A DNA stretch of 64,000 nt from the NCBI RefSeq assembly GCF_964204865.1, contig NC_135251.1, positions 7,378,001 to 7,442,000 of the forward strand, written 5' to 3'. The stretch is from Styela clava. Lineage: Eukaryota > Chordata > Ascidiacea > Stolidobranchia > Styelidae. Below the pieces are notes generated by a model, which had not been told where the DNA came from, did no database searches, and saw nothing but the letters and a program-made list of their open reading frames with translations. Made by a program: the position numbers and the translations under genes. Positions 1-12,164 of this stretch are shown here, in pieces; the first letter of the stretch is position 1; each line of letters begins with the position of its first letter.

Positions 1-175
1 TACGACATAATTCGCCCAAAATCAATAGGCTTCTGGTCCGAGATATGATGAATGCACATGCAAAATCTGCAGCAGATCCAATCTCGCTTTCGTGAGATAT
101 CATGTGCATCTAACAGACAGACAAACAGACAAATACCTATCAACAGACTTACCGATTAAAATCGATAAGTAATAA
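1..175 (-). repeat. Dispersed repeat R1, truncated by window edge
   Basis: Reverse-oriented copy of a repeat also seen at 12165-12455 and as a tandem dimer at 22022-22556. It shares the 'gatagg tatttgtctgtt' start, the 'tgcacgcgatatc' block and the 'attgattttgg' block. It lies in an intron of the CC2D1-like gene and has no coding potential that I can see. Confidence 0.75.
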
Positions 176-191
176 AAACTCTATAACTTAC

Positions 192-354
192 ATTGCTTAG
201 AAGACTTTGGTGCAGGTTTTTTCTTTCCTCCCCCGCCCCCTCCTCCACCTAAGAGTTGATTCAATTCGGCTTCTAAGGCTTTATCATTTCCTCCGCCCCC
301 TAATCCGTCATCTAAGTCCATATCTTCATCTCCGTAAACTGCAAACATTCCCAT
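192..354 (-). CDS. CC2D1: CC2D1-like coding exon 2
   Basis: 54 codons plus one base. It starts right after cttcag and ends at t|gtaagt. It encodes the acidic segment, the ALEAELNQLL helix and a run of eight glycines. The gene continues off the window. Confidence 0.75.
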
Positions 355-2844
355 CTGAAGATAAATCAAATTTTTAGTGGAAATGTCTAAAATTGGGGAC
401 ACGTAACTCCTTATTAAAATGACGTCAAACAAGAATGTGGCATATGATTTCCATTTTTTTTCAAAAATAAGTATGTCTTGCGCAGAATAAGATTCTAGAC
501 AGATGCATTTAGTTAGGATAGGATTTACATATTTATTCCGACGGAGAGGAAAGCCAATAAGATGGTTTAACCATATGGCGAACCAAGGCCTCTCATCCGA
601 TTACCAGTCCATGTCGGGTATGGGATTAGTTAATTACTTGTTTTCGGAAGCATGGACATGATGGCGGAGGAAGCCGTAACCATCGAACGTTACGTGAACC
701 ATCCTTTGAAAACGAGGAGTCAAGCAATCCTCTCGCACATACCCATCCCTGCATGGGATTCGATAGTGTTCAGCACAAGACAGACTTATATTTAAAATTT
801 AGGCTGTAGTTTCACATTCTGACATTAAATTTTTGTTTTGCGCTATTCAAGTCATTAATTAATTGTGCAATTCGCTAGACCACAAAATGGAAATCAATGA
901 TTGAATATGTTTGAAATTCAGAAATTGGTAATATTCGATACGTGTAGGGTGGTGTAGCCAGTCTGCGGACAATTTCATTCAAACTGCTATAAAACAAAAA
1001 CCAATATTTCTAACCCGTTAATTTTTTCACCGTAGGTGCATTGGCATTTATTCTACACGCTAAACCCCAATTTAACTTTCTACGACCAGGGGTTAAAGTT
1101 ATACAAACCTCAAAAGTACGACACTCTGAAGACGTATTTGCGAACGAACGACCAGTGTGTGACCACGGCTTTCAAGCCTTGAACATCGTTTCTGCTGCGT
1201 CGAGACTAGGGCATACGCAGCCATGCGTGAAAAAAATGGGGTTCTAATTGCATTTCTGACCGTCGTATATTTTAAGAACACGGTTATTTCGAACAAAATT
1301 CTTCAAATTATAAACAAAGCACCGCATCACAGCAATCAAACAGACAAAAACACGGTGGTCGCAAATTAGTTGATAAAGCTATTATTGACGTATTGGAAAT
1401 GTGCACCCCCCTATTCCCCCTCCTTCAAATGTAGAAACGCGAAACTTTCAAATATGGTTAAAAGAAACACAAATCTACCCACCTGCCAAGTTTCATCTTT
1501 TTATCTCTCATATTTGTATGGATTTTCAAACTTTTTTAAAGGAACAATGGGTAGTTGGCGACATGGTAAAATGGTCCCTTTTTTTTCTTCGGTCAGGTTT
1601 TCGGCCGTAACTTTTTTATTTGTGGCCGTATTTTAGTGTAATTTCGCAGAGCTACGAGGGATAAGTGCACGATAATGCGTGAGAAATATCGTCGCGGTTC
1701 GTTAATTTTTTCGGCATTAATTTAATCGATAAAGTTGATGGTCGCAGATAGGTCATGGCCGCAAAGTGGGTAAGCCTATAGCAACTAACCCCCAAATGTA
1801 CCCCATTTCATGTTGAAATCATCATGACAAAGTTAATTTTTCCCAAAATTCGAACAAAGACTTTCGTAGGAATCAAATTACACCAGTTTTAAGAACATAA
1901 CAGGTTCCATCCATTCATTATCAAATTAAAATTTATATTCTCAAGACCTTTGGCACTGATTGAAATAATTATCTCTAAGTTCCCATCCGTACGATGTAAA
2001 TAATTACCCTTATTGAGATAATAGGAGTTTCTGTTTATAACGTGAATCACGAGCTCACGTTTACAGCATTTAATTGGATTTATGGTCAACGTATAAATAC
2101 GACTCCGATATCTTTCGATAGGACAGAGAAGACGATGTAAACCATTCTAAGCTAGTCTGGATTAATGTTATAAGATTTATATTCTGTGTGTTGTGGAAAT
2201 TTACGAATAAAAACATATAGAGATTTTTAACGCATCTTCATTCACGTGGGCGTTGAAGCTGAAGGGTGAACGGGTGACTTGCAAGTCAGAGACAATCTAC
2301 GAAATAGCAATATACGGTAACATCCCATTCATCTACCAATATATATGTTATAAATTACATTCATTTACAAATAATACATGCTATAAGCCACCCTAGTCTA
2401 TTTGTTTATTTTTTTTTGTTTACTCTATCTGTCTATAGTATACCCTAAATTTATCGCGTTTTATTCTTACTTAAATAACTTCTCAGTGGTTGTGTGTGTG
2501 GCTGGTGGATGTATGTGAGCGTGTGTGAAATAACTTGTGAGTAAACACGTAGTCTACCAGTTCCTCTTGCTGTCTTGGCAAAACCTTCCATCTTATATTT
2601 TGTACGTTATAAACCTTATCTAAGGTTTTGTTTGTCCCCTGATTTCATAATCAGTTTTTATTTATTTGTTTTTATCTGTCAAATGTATTGTTATGCTGAT
2701 TATGGAGTCGAATATAATAATATTATTATTATAACTCTCAGACTGTAATACAGTAATAACAAGACTTACCGGCGCTCGATTTCTCCTCGGTTCTGCGCCC
2801 CCATCTCCAGCTTTGGGAGCTGATTTCTTTTTAGAACGAAACAT
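192..2844 (-). CDS. CC2D1: CC2D1/Lgd-like protein, first two coding exons (partial)
   Basis: The two exons join in phase 0 to give the N-terminus of a protein starting MFRSKKKSAPKAGDG, followed by MGMFAVYGDEDMDLDD, an ALEAELNQLL acidic-hydrophobic helix and a glycine run before a KKKPAPKSS basic stretch. This order (basic start, a (Q/M)G(L/M)F segment, a D/E-rich linker, an LEAEL helix, then a lysine/proline stretch) is the known N-terminus of CC2D1A, CC2D1B and Drosophila Lgd. Those are ESCRT-III (CHMP4/Shrub) binding proteins of the endosome that affect Notch receptor trafficking. The DM14 repeats and C2 domain would lie beyond the left edge. Splice sites are canonical: donor ccg|gtaagt, acceptor cttcag|atg, donor caat|gtaagt. 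The glycine-rich run is unusual. The call rests on a short low-complexity N-terminus, so the family is likely but not certain. Confidence 0.72.
514..765 (-). mobile_element. tRNA-derived SINE, 5'-truncated copy
   Basis: Reverse copy of the window's main SINE. It has the tail block 'aggataggatttacatat', the 'cctctcatccgattaccag' block and the middle block ending at 'ccctgcatgggattcga'. The tRNA-like head is missing. Confidence 0.8.
766..2769. other. CC2D1-like intron 1, no gene seen
   Basis: AT-rich sequence with only short chance reading frames. I see no domain, RNA gene or complete mobile element in it. Confidence 0.5.
2770..2844 (-). CDS. CC2D1: CC2D1-like coding exon 1
   Basis: 25 codons from the initiator ATG to a phase-0 donor (g|gtaagt). 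It encodes a lysine-rich start (MFRSKKKSAPK) and an arginine-rich end (EPRRNRAP). No in-frame ATG further upstream is supported. Confidence 0.7.
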
Positions 2845-3225
2845 CAGAACTCCTTCTCTTAGTTTATGCAGATATAATTATATCCAGGACTAGATACTTG
2901 AAAAATATCGAGCCATAAACTGCGACAGATCACCAAACAGCAGAAACGTCACATGAGAGTGAGTGTATAGTGAGTGGTGATTAGAGTCTAATATACCGTT
3001 TAAGAATGTTCGGATATCTGATTTTTTGCAGCAACATATCGCATCGAAATGACCGATTATCGCTTGTGTGAATCCGAATACACGTAAGGGAAACGCAATT
3101 TACAATTTTGCAGATATATGATGGAACTGCTTCAATTTTTTTTATCCTTGTGCATAATTCGCCTCTTCAGTTTTTCACGATTCAAGTCTCTAGTAATTCA
3201 GTTGTCACCCGTATAGGAAAAGATG
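2845..3225. other. Upstream region of the CC2D1-like gene
   Basis: About 380 bases between the inferred start codon and a SINE. It should hold the promoter and 5' UTR, but I recognise no defined element. Confidence 0.35.
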
Positions 3226-3560
3226 GGATAGGATTTACATATTTATCCCGGGGAAAGGAAAGCCGATGAGACGGCTTAATCATATGGCGAACCACGGCCT
3301 CTCGTCCGGTTACCAGTCCAGGTCGGGTATGGTATTAGTTAGCCAGTTATTTGTTTTCGGAAGCACTTGATTGTGGAGGAAGCCGTAACCGACCAACGGT
3401 TACAACTACGTGAACCACCCTACGGCGGCGAGGAGTCTAGCAATCCCCACGCACATGATAATCCCCGGGATTCGAACCTGCGATCCCACGAAGAGTAATC
3501 AGAGATGCGGTGGCGAGCGTATTCCTAACGCTTAGCACGATGCGACACACCACCGAGCCA
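3226..3560 (-). mobile_element. tRNA-derived SINE, near full length
   Basis: One of the most complete copies. It has the tail 'ggataggatttacatattta', the body, then the inverted tRNA-like head with a B-box-like ggattcgaacc and an A-box-like region (gcttagcacgatgcg on this strand). Head to tail is about 335 bases. Confidence 0.88.
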
Positions 3561-4607
3561 AGTAAGCTTGATCTTTCTTGGAGTTAACTAAATAAAAATA
3601 AAGCATACTTCGAGGAAAATTTGAGATTTAAAGAAGGTAAATAAAACCATATGCAGCGCTCTACAGCTTCTTTCATCTCCACATGAACTGGTAACCGGGC
3701 TAGAGACCATGGTACGCAATATCATTAAGCCATCCTATCTTATGGGAAATTGCGTCTCGCATTCTGAATCGGGCGTAAATGTATAACCAATCACGCCAAA
3801 ACAATTGGATGGAACTGTATTCTCTAGCTAAGACACTTGAGAGAAACACAGATAAACTAGGAAAATTGCTATCTTCTAATTAATTGCTTTTTGATCTGTT
3901 ATCAGGGGCATGTGATTCATCTCACTATACTGCCTGGAATGAGGACGATGTGCAATAAACAACGAGGAAATCAGCTTCACTCCAGTGCACCGAGCGTTGA
4001 TACTCCGACATATGATTTTGCCTAACGGACCAGAAGTAACATCTAAATTTCAATTTTTTTTTACAAATTTTGTTTGCAATGGTTAACAAGAACAAGAATA
4101 AGTATTATATTGCACAACAATTTTATTTGTATATGTTCGTTATTTAATAAATATTGTCGTACAACGCAGCAGTCGTATATATGCCCTTTTTATTAATGTA
4201 ATATTGGGAAATGCTGCACAATGGACTTTTCCCCGACTTTCGGCCCCCGAAAAATTCTTACTACAGTATACTTTACCATTGCAAAATTTACGGGGCTATT
4301 TTAAGAGTGCTTTTGCGAGAATAGAGTTCAAAACGCGGAAACGAGGTAATGTTTACGACCACGCCTGAAAATCTGTAGGGAAAAGTGTCTGAGCGGATGC
4401 GAAAAGAGAGCATTGTTTCGTCACTTTTTGCATCTTGCTGATTGGCCAATGTTAAGAAGTAAACAAGGAAGTCGATGCTCGGGGAAAGATCCATAGCATG
4501 GTTTTGCACAAGTATCCAATTTCTGTATTATCGTGTTTTTCTACATGCATATATACTTTTAATGTTCGAAGCAACTAAACACGCATTCACACATACATAC
4601 GTTATAC
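3561..4607. other. Intergenic, no gene seen
   Basis: AT-rich sequence with no coding region, RNA gene or clear transposon end that I recognise. Confidence 0.4.
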
Positions 4608-5261
4608 GGCTCGGCGGTGTGGCGCAACATGCTAAGCGTTAGGAATACTTTTGTCCAGTGGCGGCGCGTCAATAGGGCCAACCGGGGCAACGCCCCGGTT
4701 GTTTTTTCGGTATAATAAAAAATATTCGAAAAATACCTCAATATCGGTTGCACAGACTGTCTACACTAGCCATATTCTCCCGACATGGTTCATTTTTCGC
4801 TCGCAAAGCCTTCGCCGAACGTCGACGGGGCGACGCCGATTTTGCCCCGGTTGCTCATTGTATATCGTATTCTCCCTTTTATCTTCCACTCGCCGCGTTT
4901 GTCTCGTTTGTTTTCTGTTTCTTTCACTAAATCATCGGGGCTAGCCCCGAAATTATGACGACACAATGCCGACGTTTCTTACAACAACGTGTTGACATAT
5001 TCACGCATTCCTGCTCGTTCGTTGGTTGCTTGAAGAGTTGATAGTTTCCTCGCCTTCGTTTTTGTCGCTTGTTTCGCTATTTGAATCAGTTAGAGACCTT
5101 TAGTCCATTTGCTTTCGATTTTCCACATTCCTTTTGAGCTCCTCACTTCTTTCCGGCTTCGCATTTCTTAGCCTTAGACCTCATAATGAATAAGGTTGAT
5201 GCACTACTTCGCACTCCGTTTTCGCAGCTGCCGCTGGAACAAAAATTAGAGGTACAACGTC

Positions 5262-7348
5262 TTGGCCTTAGACCTCATATTTGAAGGCCCGAAGAGGCCT
5301 TATCAACCAAAAAATTGTTCACTGGAACAATCCCATGACGGAGGAAAGCGTCGGCGTACATTCTGCGCAGAAACTTGGTATAAAAAACACGAATGGTTGT
5401 GTTACAGCGAGGACAAAAATGCACTTTTTTGTTTTTATTGCCTACTTTTTGCTACCGCCCGTGACTCACGTTGGTGTAAATTTGGTTTTAGAGATCTTAA
5501 ACATCTTTCCGAGCGTGCCAGGGATCATCAATTCTTCTATGGAGCATCTGGACAATGCAGTAAAATACCGAACATTCGGAAATGTTAATATTGCAGCACA
5601 GTTGGATGAAGGACGCGCGGTTTCTATTCGTCGGCACAACCAAAACGTCGAGAAAAACCGCCATGTTCTCGGTCGATTGATAGATGTTTTGAAGTTCATT
5701 GGTTGTCACGAGCTGTCCCTCCGTGGGCACGATGAACGGGCTGGCTCTTCTAATAGAGGGGTATTTTTGGATATGGTGGAATACACCGCATCCCTAGATA
5801 CAGTATTGAGAGATCATCTTGATGCCGCAACTGTTTCGAAAGGGACATCTAAGAATATCCAAAATTATTTGCTCGACTCAATGTATAAAATTTATTTACA
5901 ACATTTGGCTCTGGAAATTGAGAATTGCCAGTTCCTTTCGATTCAGTCTGACGAGACAACTGACATCACGTGCGTTTCCCAACTGGCTGTGATTTTTCGG
6001 TTTGTGAAAGATGGTAAACCTACCGAGAGATTTCACAGCTTTGTACCAATCGTTGATCGCACGGCTTGCGGGATATCGGCTGCACTGAAAGAAGTGTTAC
6101 AGCCTTACAACGCGAAGTCAAAATTGATAGCTCAAACTTATGACGGCGCGGCAGTCATGAGTGGGTCGAAATATGGTGTTCAAGTTTATATAAAAGAAGA
6201 TTTCCTCATGCGCATTTTTTATATTGTTATGCACACCAATTTAACCTCGTTATTAAAAATATGTGTCTTGATACCCCTCTCGTCCGTATATTTTTTGCAA
6301 ATGTTTCGGGGTTTTCTTCATTTTTTTCCGTTTCGCCGAAGCGCTCTGACCTCCTTCGCCAGATATGTAGCCGCCGTCTCCCAGCTTGTGCACCAACAAG
6401 TTGGAACTTCCAATCACGCGTGGTGCAGGGCGTGTCCGAAATTATGTCTGAGCTCATTGAGTGTTTCAATGGCATTCAGAGCTCTCCGGTTTGGGACGAA
6501 CGCTCTGTGAGGGAGGCGGCAGGTCTAAAGCATCTGCTAGAAGATGATGAGTTTTCATTTTTTCTCGCTTTTTTCTCCACAATATGGATGGAGCGTCTGT
6601 GCAGTCGTGTATTTCAGACTTCTGCGATGCTGTATCTCGTATCCGCGAAACAATAAAATACGACGACACATGGAGTGCTTCTTTACGCCGCGGGCAAACA
6701 ACGCAGCGTTTGATTTTGTCTGCAAAGGAATGCTGTGACATTCTGGTGAATCAAATAGGCGATCGTCTGCGCACCTTGCCGCGTTCTCTTTGATGAACCC
6801 CAAAAAATTTTCAAAATTTGCACGTCAATTTCCCATCCATTTGTCCATCCAATAGGCGATCGTCTGCGCACCTTGCCGCGTTCTCTTTGATGAACCCCAA
6901 AAAATTTTCAAAATTTGCACGTCAATTTCCCATCCATTTGTTGGCTACTGTCTCCAAATTTTACCCCATGATAAACGTGGGTAAATTGGAAAATGAATTG
7001 CGATGTATATACACCAATCAAACTTTTTTGAACATCACATCAACTTGCGCGCTCTATGGGTTCCTCATAGATAACACTCTAATAACTACCTTTGCGGCGT
7101 CTGCAAAATTTCTGGACATCATTTTGACGACGCCTATTTCTTCCGCCGACGCAGAGCGAACATTCAGCACGCTGAAGCGTATTAAAACGTATCTCAGAAA
7201 CACAAAGAAGCAAGATAGATTAAATTCTTTGGCTGTTTTATCCATTCACAGAGACGTTATTTCTGGGATGCATGACTTTAATCAGCGCGTTATTGAGCAT
7301 TTTGCTTCCAAGAAACCGCGGCGTGTTGCATATATGTTTAAGCAGTAG
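5262..7348 (+). pseudogene. hAT transposase, frameshifted (ZMYM/TTF-type zinc finger class)
   Basis: Pieces of one hAT transposase lie in order in different frames. A TTF-type zinc finger is at 5340-5530 (RTFCAETWYKKHEW, then CFYCLLF). The RNase-H-like core is at 5580-6190 (LSIQSDETTDITCVSQLAVI, then YDGAAVMSG). A CYAH motif region after about 6195 is in another frame. The C-terminal hATC dimerisation segment is at 7030-7320 (SADAERTFSTLKRIKTYLRN). At least three frame changes separate them, so it cannot give a full protein. Similar proteins are annotated as ZMYM- or ZBED-like in animals. Here the terminal repeats and target duplication show that it is a transposon gene, not a domesticated host gene. 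Confidence 0.9.
6754..6940 (+). repeat. Tandem duplication inside the hAT1 transposase
   Basis: A 90-bp segment starting aataggcgatcgtctgcgca occurs twice with no difference that I can see, at a 97-bp period, joined by tccatcc. The sequence identity implies a recent event in this copy. Confidence 0.95.
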
Positions 7349-7896
7349 AAGTCTAGCAGCATATATATCTATGAGTGAGCGACGCATGTCCTTATCTTTG
7401 CATTACCTTTCCTTTCTTCATAGTAACGTTTTAAACCTTATTTTAGGTTTTGTCTGCTTTCCCGAAGTTTCTGTTAATATGTCATTGTATTTATCTGGGT
7501 AAATATTGCCTTTCCTTTTGAAAGAGGTTTCAAAATAAACTGTGTCTATATTTATTAATCCCTTGACTTGTACCGGTTTTGAAGACACTTTCTTATCGTT
7601 AAAAATTGTCGTTTTTGCCGATTGGTTGTTACCGATGGAATGGTTTTTATACTCATAAAATGATGGGAGAACTTACAGCGCTCATCCCGTCCCCGTAGAT
7701 GGGGGTGACTTGGTCCCGCAGTAGCTTGCCCCGGTTGTCAAAATGACCACGCGCCGCCACTGCTTTTGTCCCATCCCCTCTGCTTGGGTTCGCTGGTCTC
7801 GTGAGGAATAATTATTATGTGCGAGAGGATCGCTGGATTCCTTGCCGCCGTAGGATGGTTTACGTAACAGCTTGTCGGTTATGGCTTCCTCTATCA

Positions 7897-8561
7897 CAGT
7901 GGTTCTCAACCTTTTATGGCTCGTGGCCCCCTTCCGGAGGCTTTTTGCACTCGTGGCATCCCTGTTCACCATTCTAAAAAAATTGACGTGTTGGATTGTA
8001 TCATGTATTTACGACCTTTTATAGAATGCAAAAACAAACTACAGGCAAAAAAGTCAAGCTTTTTAGTAAATAATCAATGGGAATCTTGCGCTCGGTTCTG
8101 TCTAACTAGGTTCATTTATATTAGGCACCGTCTTTCATATAGTCAGGCAATTGTCACTGTCAACATCCGGACGGTTACTATAGATTTTGCTTTGTTTGTA
8201 AAAAGATCAGAAAAAAAATAGATTGGCACAGATAGGTTGTGGCAAATTGAACTAGCAATGAAGAAGCTTTCTTACTAAGTATTAGGTGAGAACCGCAAAG
8301 AGATAACCAGAAACTAGAAAAGTCTTCTTTGCTCGATTTCAAAGCAAACTTGTTAGCACACATAAGCAGCTATGTCACCAATGAAGCCAGCGTAACTGTG
8401 GTAAAGTGTGGTTCATTTTCGTATTATGGGCATTGGGAATTTACATATAGGCTTCAAGGTATGCAAATGAAGTCGCTTCACAATCAATTTTTAGTCTTGT
8501 GTCGTGGCCCCCCTTGAACTGCTTCGTGGCCCCCTTGGGGGCCCCCGGTTGAGAACCACTG
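7897..8561. mobile_element. hAT-type MITE with cagtggttctcaacc ends
   Basis: 665 bp with inverted termini cagtggttctcaacc and ggttgagaaccactg and an exact 8-bp target duplication ctctatca (7889-7896, 8562-8569). No transposase is inside. It is inserted in the SINE body that hAT1 also disrupts. Confidence 0.93.
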
Positions 8562-8600
8562 CTCTATCATCAAGTCACCATCAGTCTATTTGTCATGCCC

Positions 8601-11600
8601 CGGTAACGCCCCATGGATCTACGAGTCATAAAAAGAATTACCGTACCAGTTAAACCGCAAGACTGAAGATGTCGAAAAATATAGAACTTTGAATGGTTTG
8701 GGATTTCATTGAAAACTAATTTATACTTGTATTATAACATGTCATATCAATAGCAATGTGTTATCAACGACGCACACAGAACCTCAAATTATATTTAACA
8801 TTGCGTCATGAACATGATGCAATTTGAGCAAATAGAACGTGGTCTCCTATTTCGTCATCATTTTGATCGGCAAATTTGATTGCTATGTATTGCAAAGTTA
8901 ACGAACAGACTTGAGTTTGGACTAGAGTTCATTCACCCGCTTCTCTGCCAATGCTATAGCCGCGATGGAATGACTAGGACGTTACTCAGGATAAAATGAT
9001 AAGCTGTTGAAATAAATGCATCGAGGAAGGATTGGTAGACTAGTTAGTCCGGTGTCACCTCTACTGATTTGTATGTTAAAATAAAGTTACCATCACTTTC
9101 ACTGAGCTCGCTACCACGATAAATAGAACTATTCATTATAACAACAGGGACGTGATAGTTTTTCTTGAGGAATTTCTGGGAGCAAGTTCAAGAGTGCTCA
9201 CTCTCAAGTACATGAGACGCATCTCGTACTTACCTGTGTTGCTTGATCCAAAGTTTTAACCAATAAGTGAAGCGAATTTTCAATTTTATACAATTTTCAC
9301 GCTGTAAAATTTAAATAATGTTACTTAATTTATTGGTTTAGCACGATGCTAGACGTTTGCGCCTACCTCGAGCATAGGTAAAGCAGCACGTACTGGTCTG
9401 CTCAAGATTGGCTAATCACGTGTGTTTCTTTCACGCTCTGAGCATGCGCATACCACGCTCACAGCTCGTGTTCTCAGCCACCTAGACTCAATGCCACACA
9501 GACTATACCACTCGTAAAACAAAAATGTTTGCATTGCTAATACAACTATTCGTATCAAAATAGAATATATTTCCGTATTTATACCAGACTGGCGGAAATC
9601 CAATTGTGCGGCGCACAATGCAGCATCTCGATGGGTTACCGATTTGACAACGGTATGGGAATAGATAAAAAGTTTAACGGTCAACCGTGCATAAACGTAG
9701 GTGAATACCAGCGATTACGTGACCCACGTCGCAGCGCGAACATCGCCGATATTCTCTTATCCCATATGAAAGTTGCAATGACAGGCTTTTGTTAAGGCTC
9801 TTGCTAAAGTGAGCGGTCGACATTGTACAGCATTTCTTTTTTAATTTCCAATAATCGGGCAAGGATTACCCGGGCACTGCGCAGCGGTGATGTGGTTTAC
9901 CTTCATTATGACCTAATAAATATATTATGACGAAACAATATTCTCTGGACAGTTGAAATGCGAATGCAGATCAGCGACTGGTGCCGCGTTTGTCAGATAT
10001 TTGTTTTAGTCTACTTATTTTGATAAATTTAGGTATTTCAATGGCTGTGCCAGATTAAAAGAGAGCGCATTTCATTTTATACTTTACGTTTTCAGAGCTA
10101 GACGATATTATAATCCTACAGGTTATACTGCTGACTTGATTATCTTGGATAAAATTACTCAAGTTTCGAAGAAAAGATCTCGAGAAGATGCTTCGTACGT
10201 TCATCACAAACTCCTCCGTGAATATCTTATCTATGACTTGGTAACTATAGGGTTGAGTGCTTCCGATTTTGTAATTAAGATATCCCAAAATACCATCCAT
10301 CTCCATTTTACCGGTACCATGATTCTTTTCAATTTGTTTTGTATACCTCATGACAAGCTTAGCCTACCTTCTGCGAATTTTTAAGATATTTTTCCTTCGT
10401 TCAACCAAAACATGAACCAAAAGAAGTCTGCGTGCAATCATTGAAGTGCTAAAAGTAACGATATGTTAACATCTTTGACATAGTGACGTTCCCGGAATCT
10501 AAGTTATTTTTTAAAGCTGTCGCTCGGCTCCAACACTGTGGAAAGTAGCTTTAAAAAAATTCCAAGTGCGATAATACCGCAAGAAAGTGGTTTTGGCCGC
10601 CTCATGGATTTCTAGCGGGACAGGGAGGGGTAAAAGTCAGCTGGCCCCGCAACTCATTGTGCGCGTAGGTCTATGAGTGTAATCGAGAGTCGCTCCCTTA
10701 TATCTGAGAATCCGACCAACGCAAACTATTAATAGTATTTCTATCCGCAGTCATATAAAAACACCCTTCATTTGAATGGCAAAATGCACGAGTTTAACCC
10801 AAGATTGCAAATGCCGCGCTTCTGTTTGCAAACTTCATTTAACCAATGCAGTTACAAAAAAAAAACACAAACTGGAAACTGTAACTTGCACAACAGGCAG
10901 TGGTCCGCTAAATAAATAGTCAGAGCGTTATTAATATTATTAGGAAAGTTTCTAAGTAGTTCGCGTTATAGATAAAACAAAGTCAACGAATAAATTTGCA
11001 AATAAAAACTACGTAAATATAATAATCTATTATACGTTGCAATTAATAAAGGCATTTTATATGTATTTAAGTGTTTTTGAATCCTCATTAGAACTTTAGT
11101 TCCCGTTAACCTTACTTAGTGAACTGGGGTTAAATTCGAATTTTTGGTCATTCAGTAACGGGACAAATTGTCGTTAAATGCCAGAAATGATCGTCCGTGA
11201 CGATATCACAATAATTCACAACTTTTTCAAACGTGGGTTATTTGAGAAACAAATCCTGGTCAGCGTAATCTTTCCCATCTATTTGGGGGCGCTGTTTCGT
11301 GACTTGATCCAACCTACCGGACGATCATAATCGACAAAAATATAAAACAATATATCAACTATAAATTCCCCTTTTTTCTCAAAGAAAATTGTTTATTTTT
11401 TCCATGTGGCTTGTTTTTGCTAGAAGTTTTAAAAATTGTTGACACTTGGCAGACATTAAATCGGATGATGCCCAACTATCAGCAGGTGCCCAAAAGGCAG
11501 CGTCAAAATTTGGCCGATCCAGTGGTAAAATTAAAAATGTTTGTCAACCGGTTCTATCACAAAAGTCATATTTTTCGGCCGGTTCTGTTACATGTTTTTT

Positions 11601-11699
11601 TTGTAATGCTATACGTTGATCTCATAAAATTCCGTGAGACGGTTTTATAGAACCGGCTGAATCCCACTACTGACTCCATCTCATCCAACTCTATAGTAC
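8601..11699. other. Intergenic, no gene seen
   Basis: 3.1 kb without a convincing coding region, RNA gene or complete transposon. The missing first exon of GATM could lie here or in the next 3 kb. One ATG-to-donor candidate at 10188 was rejected because its splice phase does not fit. Confidence 0.35.
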
Positions 11700-11957
11700 T
11701 ACCGTGTTTCCCCGAAATTAGACATAGACTTAGTTCAATTTTCTTTTGAAAAATACCACTAGGGCTTATTTTGGGGGATGTCTTTTGTTTTCATGCATCA
11801 AAAACAAAATTACAAAGTAGAGAATAATGAGATTTTCAAATACACAAAATATGAAAACCGATATTCATTTACTGCTAAGTCTTATTTTTTGAGGAAGGGC
11901 TTATATTAAAATCATTCTTGAAATTTAGGCTATGTCTTATTTTCGGTAAACACGGTA
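11700..11957. mobile_element. MITE with taccgtgtttcccc ends
   Basis: 258 bp bounded by taccgtgtttccccgaaa and ttttcggtaaacacggta. The inside is non-coding and contains repeated 'gtcttatttt' blocks. A second member lies at 31251-31629. Confidence 0.8.
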
Positions 11958-12164
11958 TTTTATCTGAACGTAAAAATCCCCAGCGTCGACTTTATTTTGC
12001 CTATTTTTCTTTTACACGTCCGAAATACACGAAAAGAGGGTTTTGCACCGAGGATACGCTCGTCTAATCAGCCAGCAGTCGAAGAGAAGCCAACAAACGG
12101 CTGCTGCTCCAATCGAGGTTAGAACACTTATTTTTATTATGAAAGGCGTAAAAGTTTGACACAA

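Larger units (their letters stand above)
4656..7762 (+). mobile_element. hAT DNA transposon 1, autonomous-type but decayed
   Basis: 3107 bp bounded by inverted termini: left cagtggcggcgcgtc, right gcgcgccgccactg. The 8-bp target duplication cttttgtc is on both sides (4648-4655 and 7763-7770). An 8-bp duplication and CAGTGG-type ends are typical of hAT elements. The interior carries a transposase read on the plus strand that is broken by frameshifts and by a 97-bp internal tandem duplication, so the copy should be unable to move by itself. Confidence 0.93.
4608..8600 (+). mobile_element. SINE split by two hAT-type insertions
   Basis: The tRNA-like head (gctcggcggtgtggcgcaac) is on the left of the 3.1 kb hAT. 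The B-box region and body (gtgcgaga, gctggatt, ggttatggcttcct) follow on its right. The body is then broken again by a 665-bp MITE, after which only a short remnant of the SINE follows. SINE segments are 4608-4655, 7763-7896 and about 8562-8600. Confidence 0.85.

Noticed and set aside
4656-7762. Domesticated ZMYM-like host gene
   Set aside because: Terminal inverted repeats, an 8-bp duplication and several frameshifts show a dead transposon.
10188-10240. Candidate GATM transit-peptide exon (MLRTFITNSSVNILSMT before a gtaact donor)
   Set aside because: The donor is phase 2 while exon 2 begins in phase 0; joining them gives a stop codon. No other acceptor fits.
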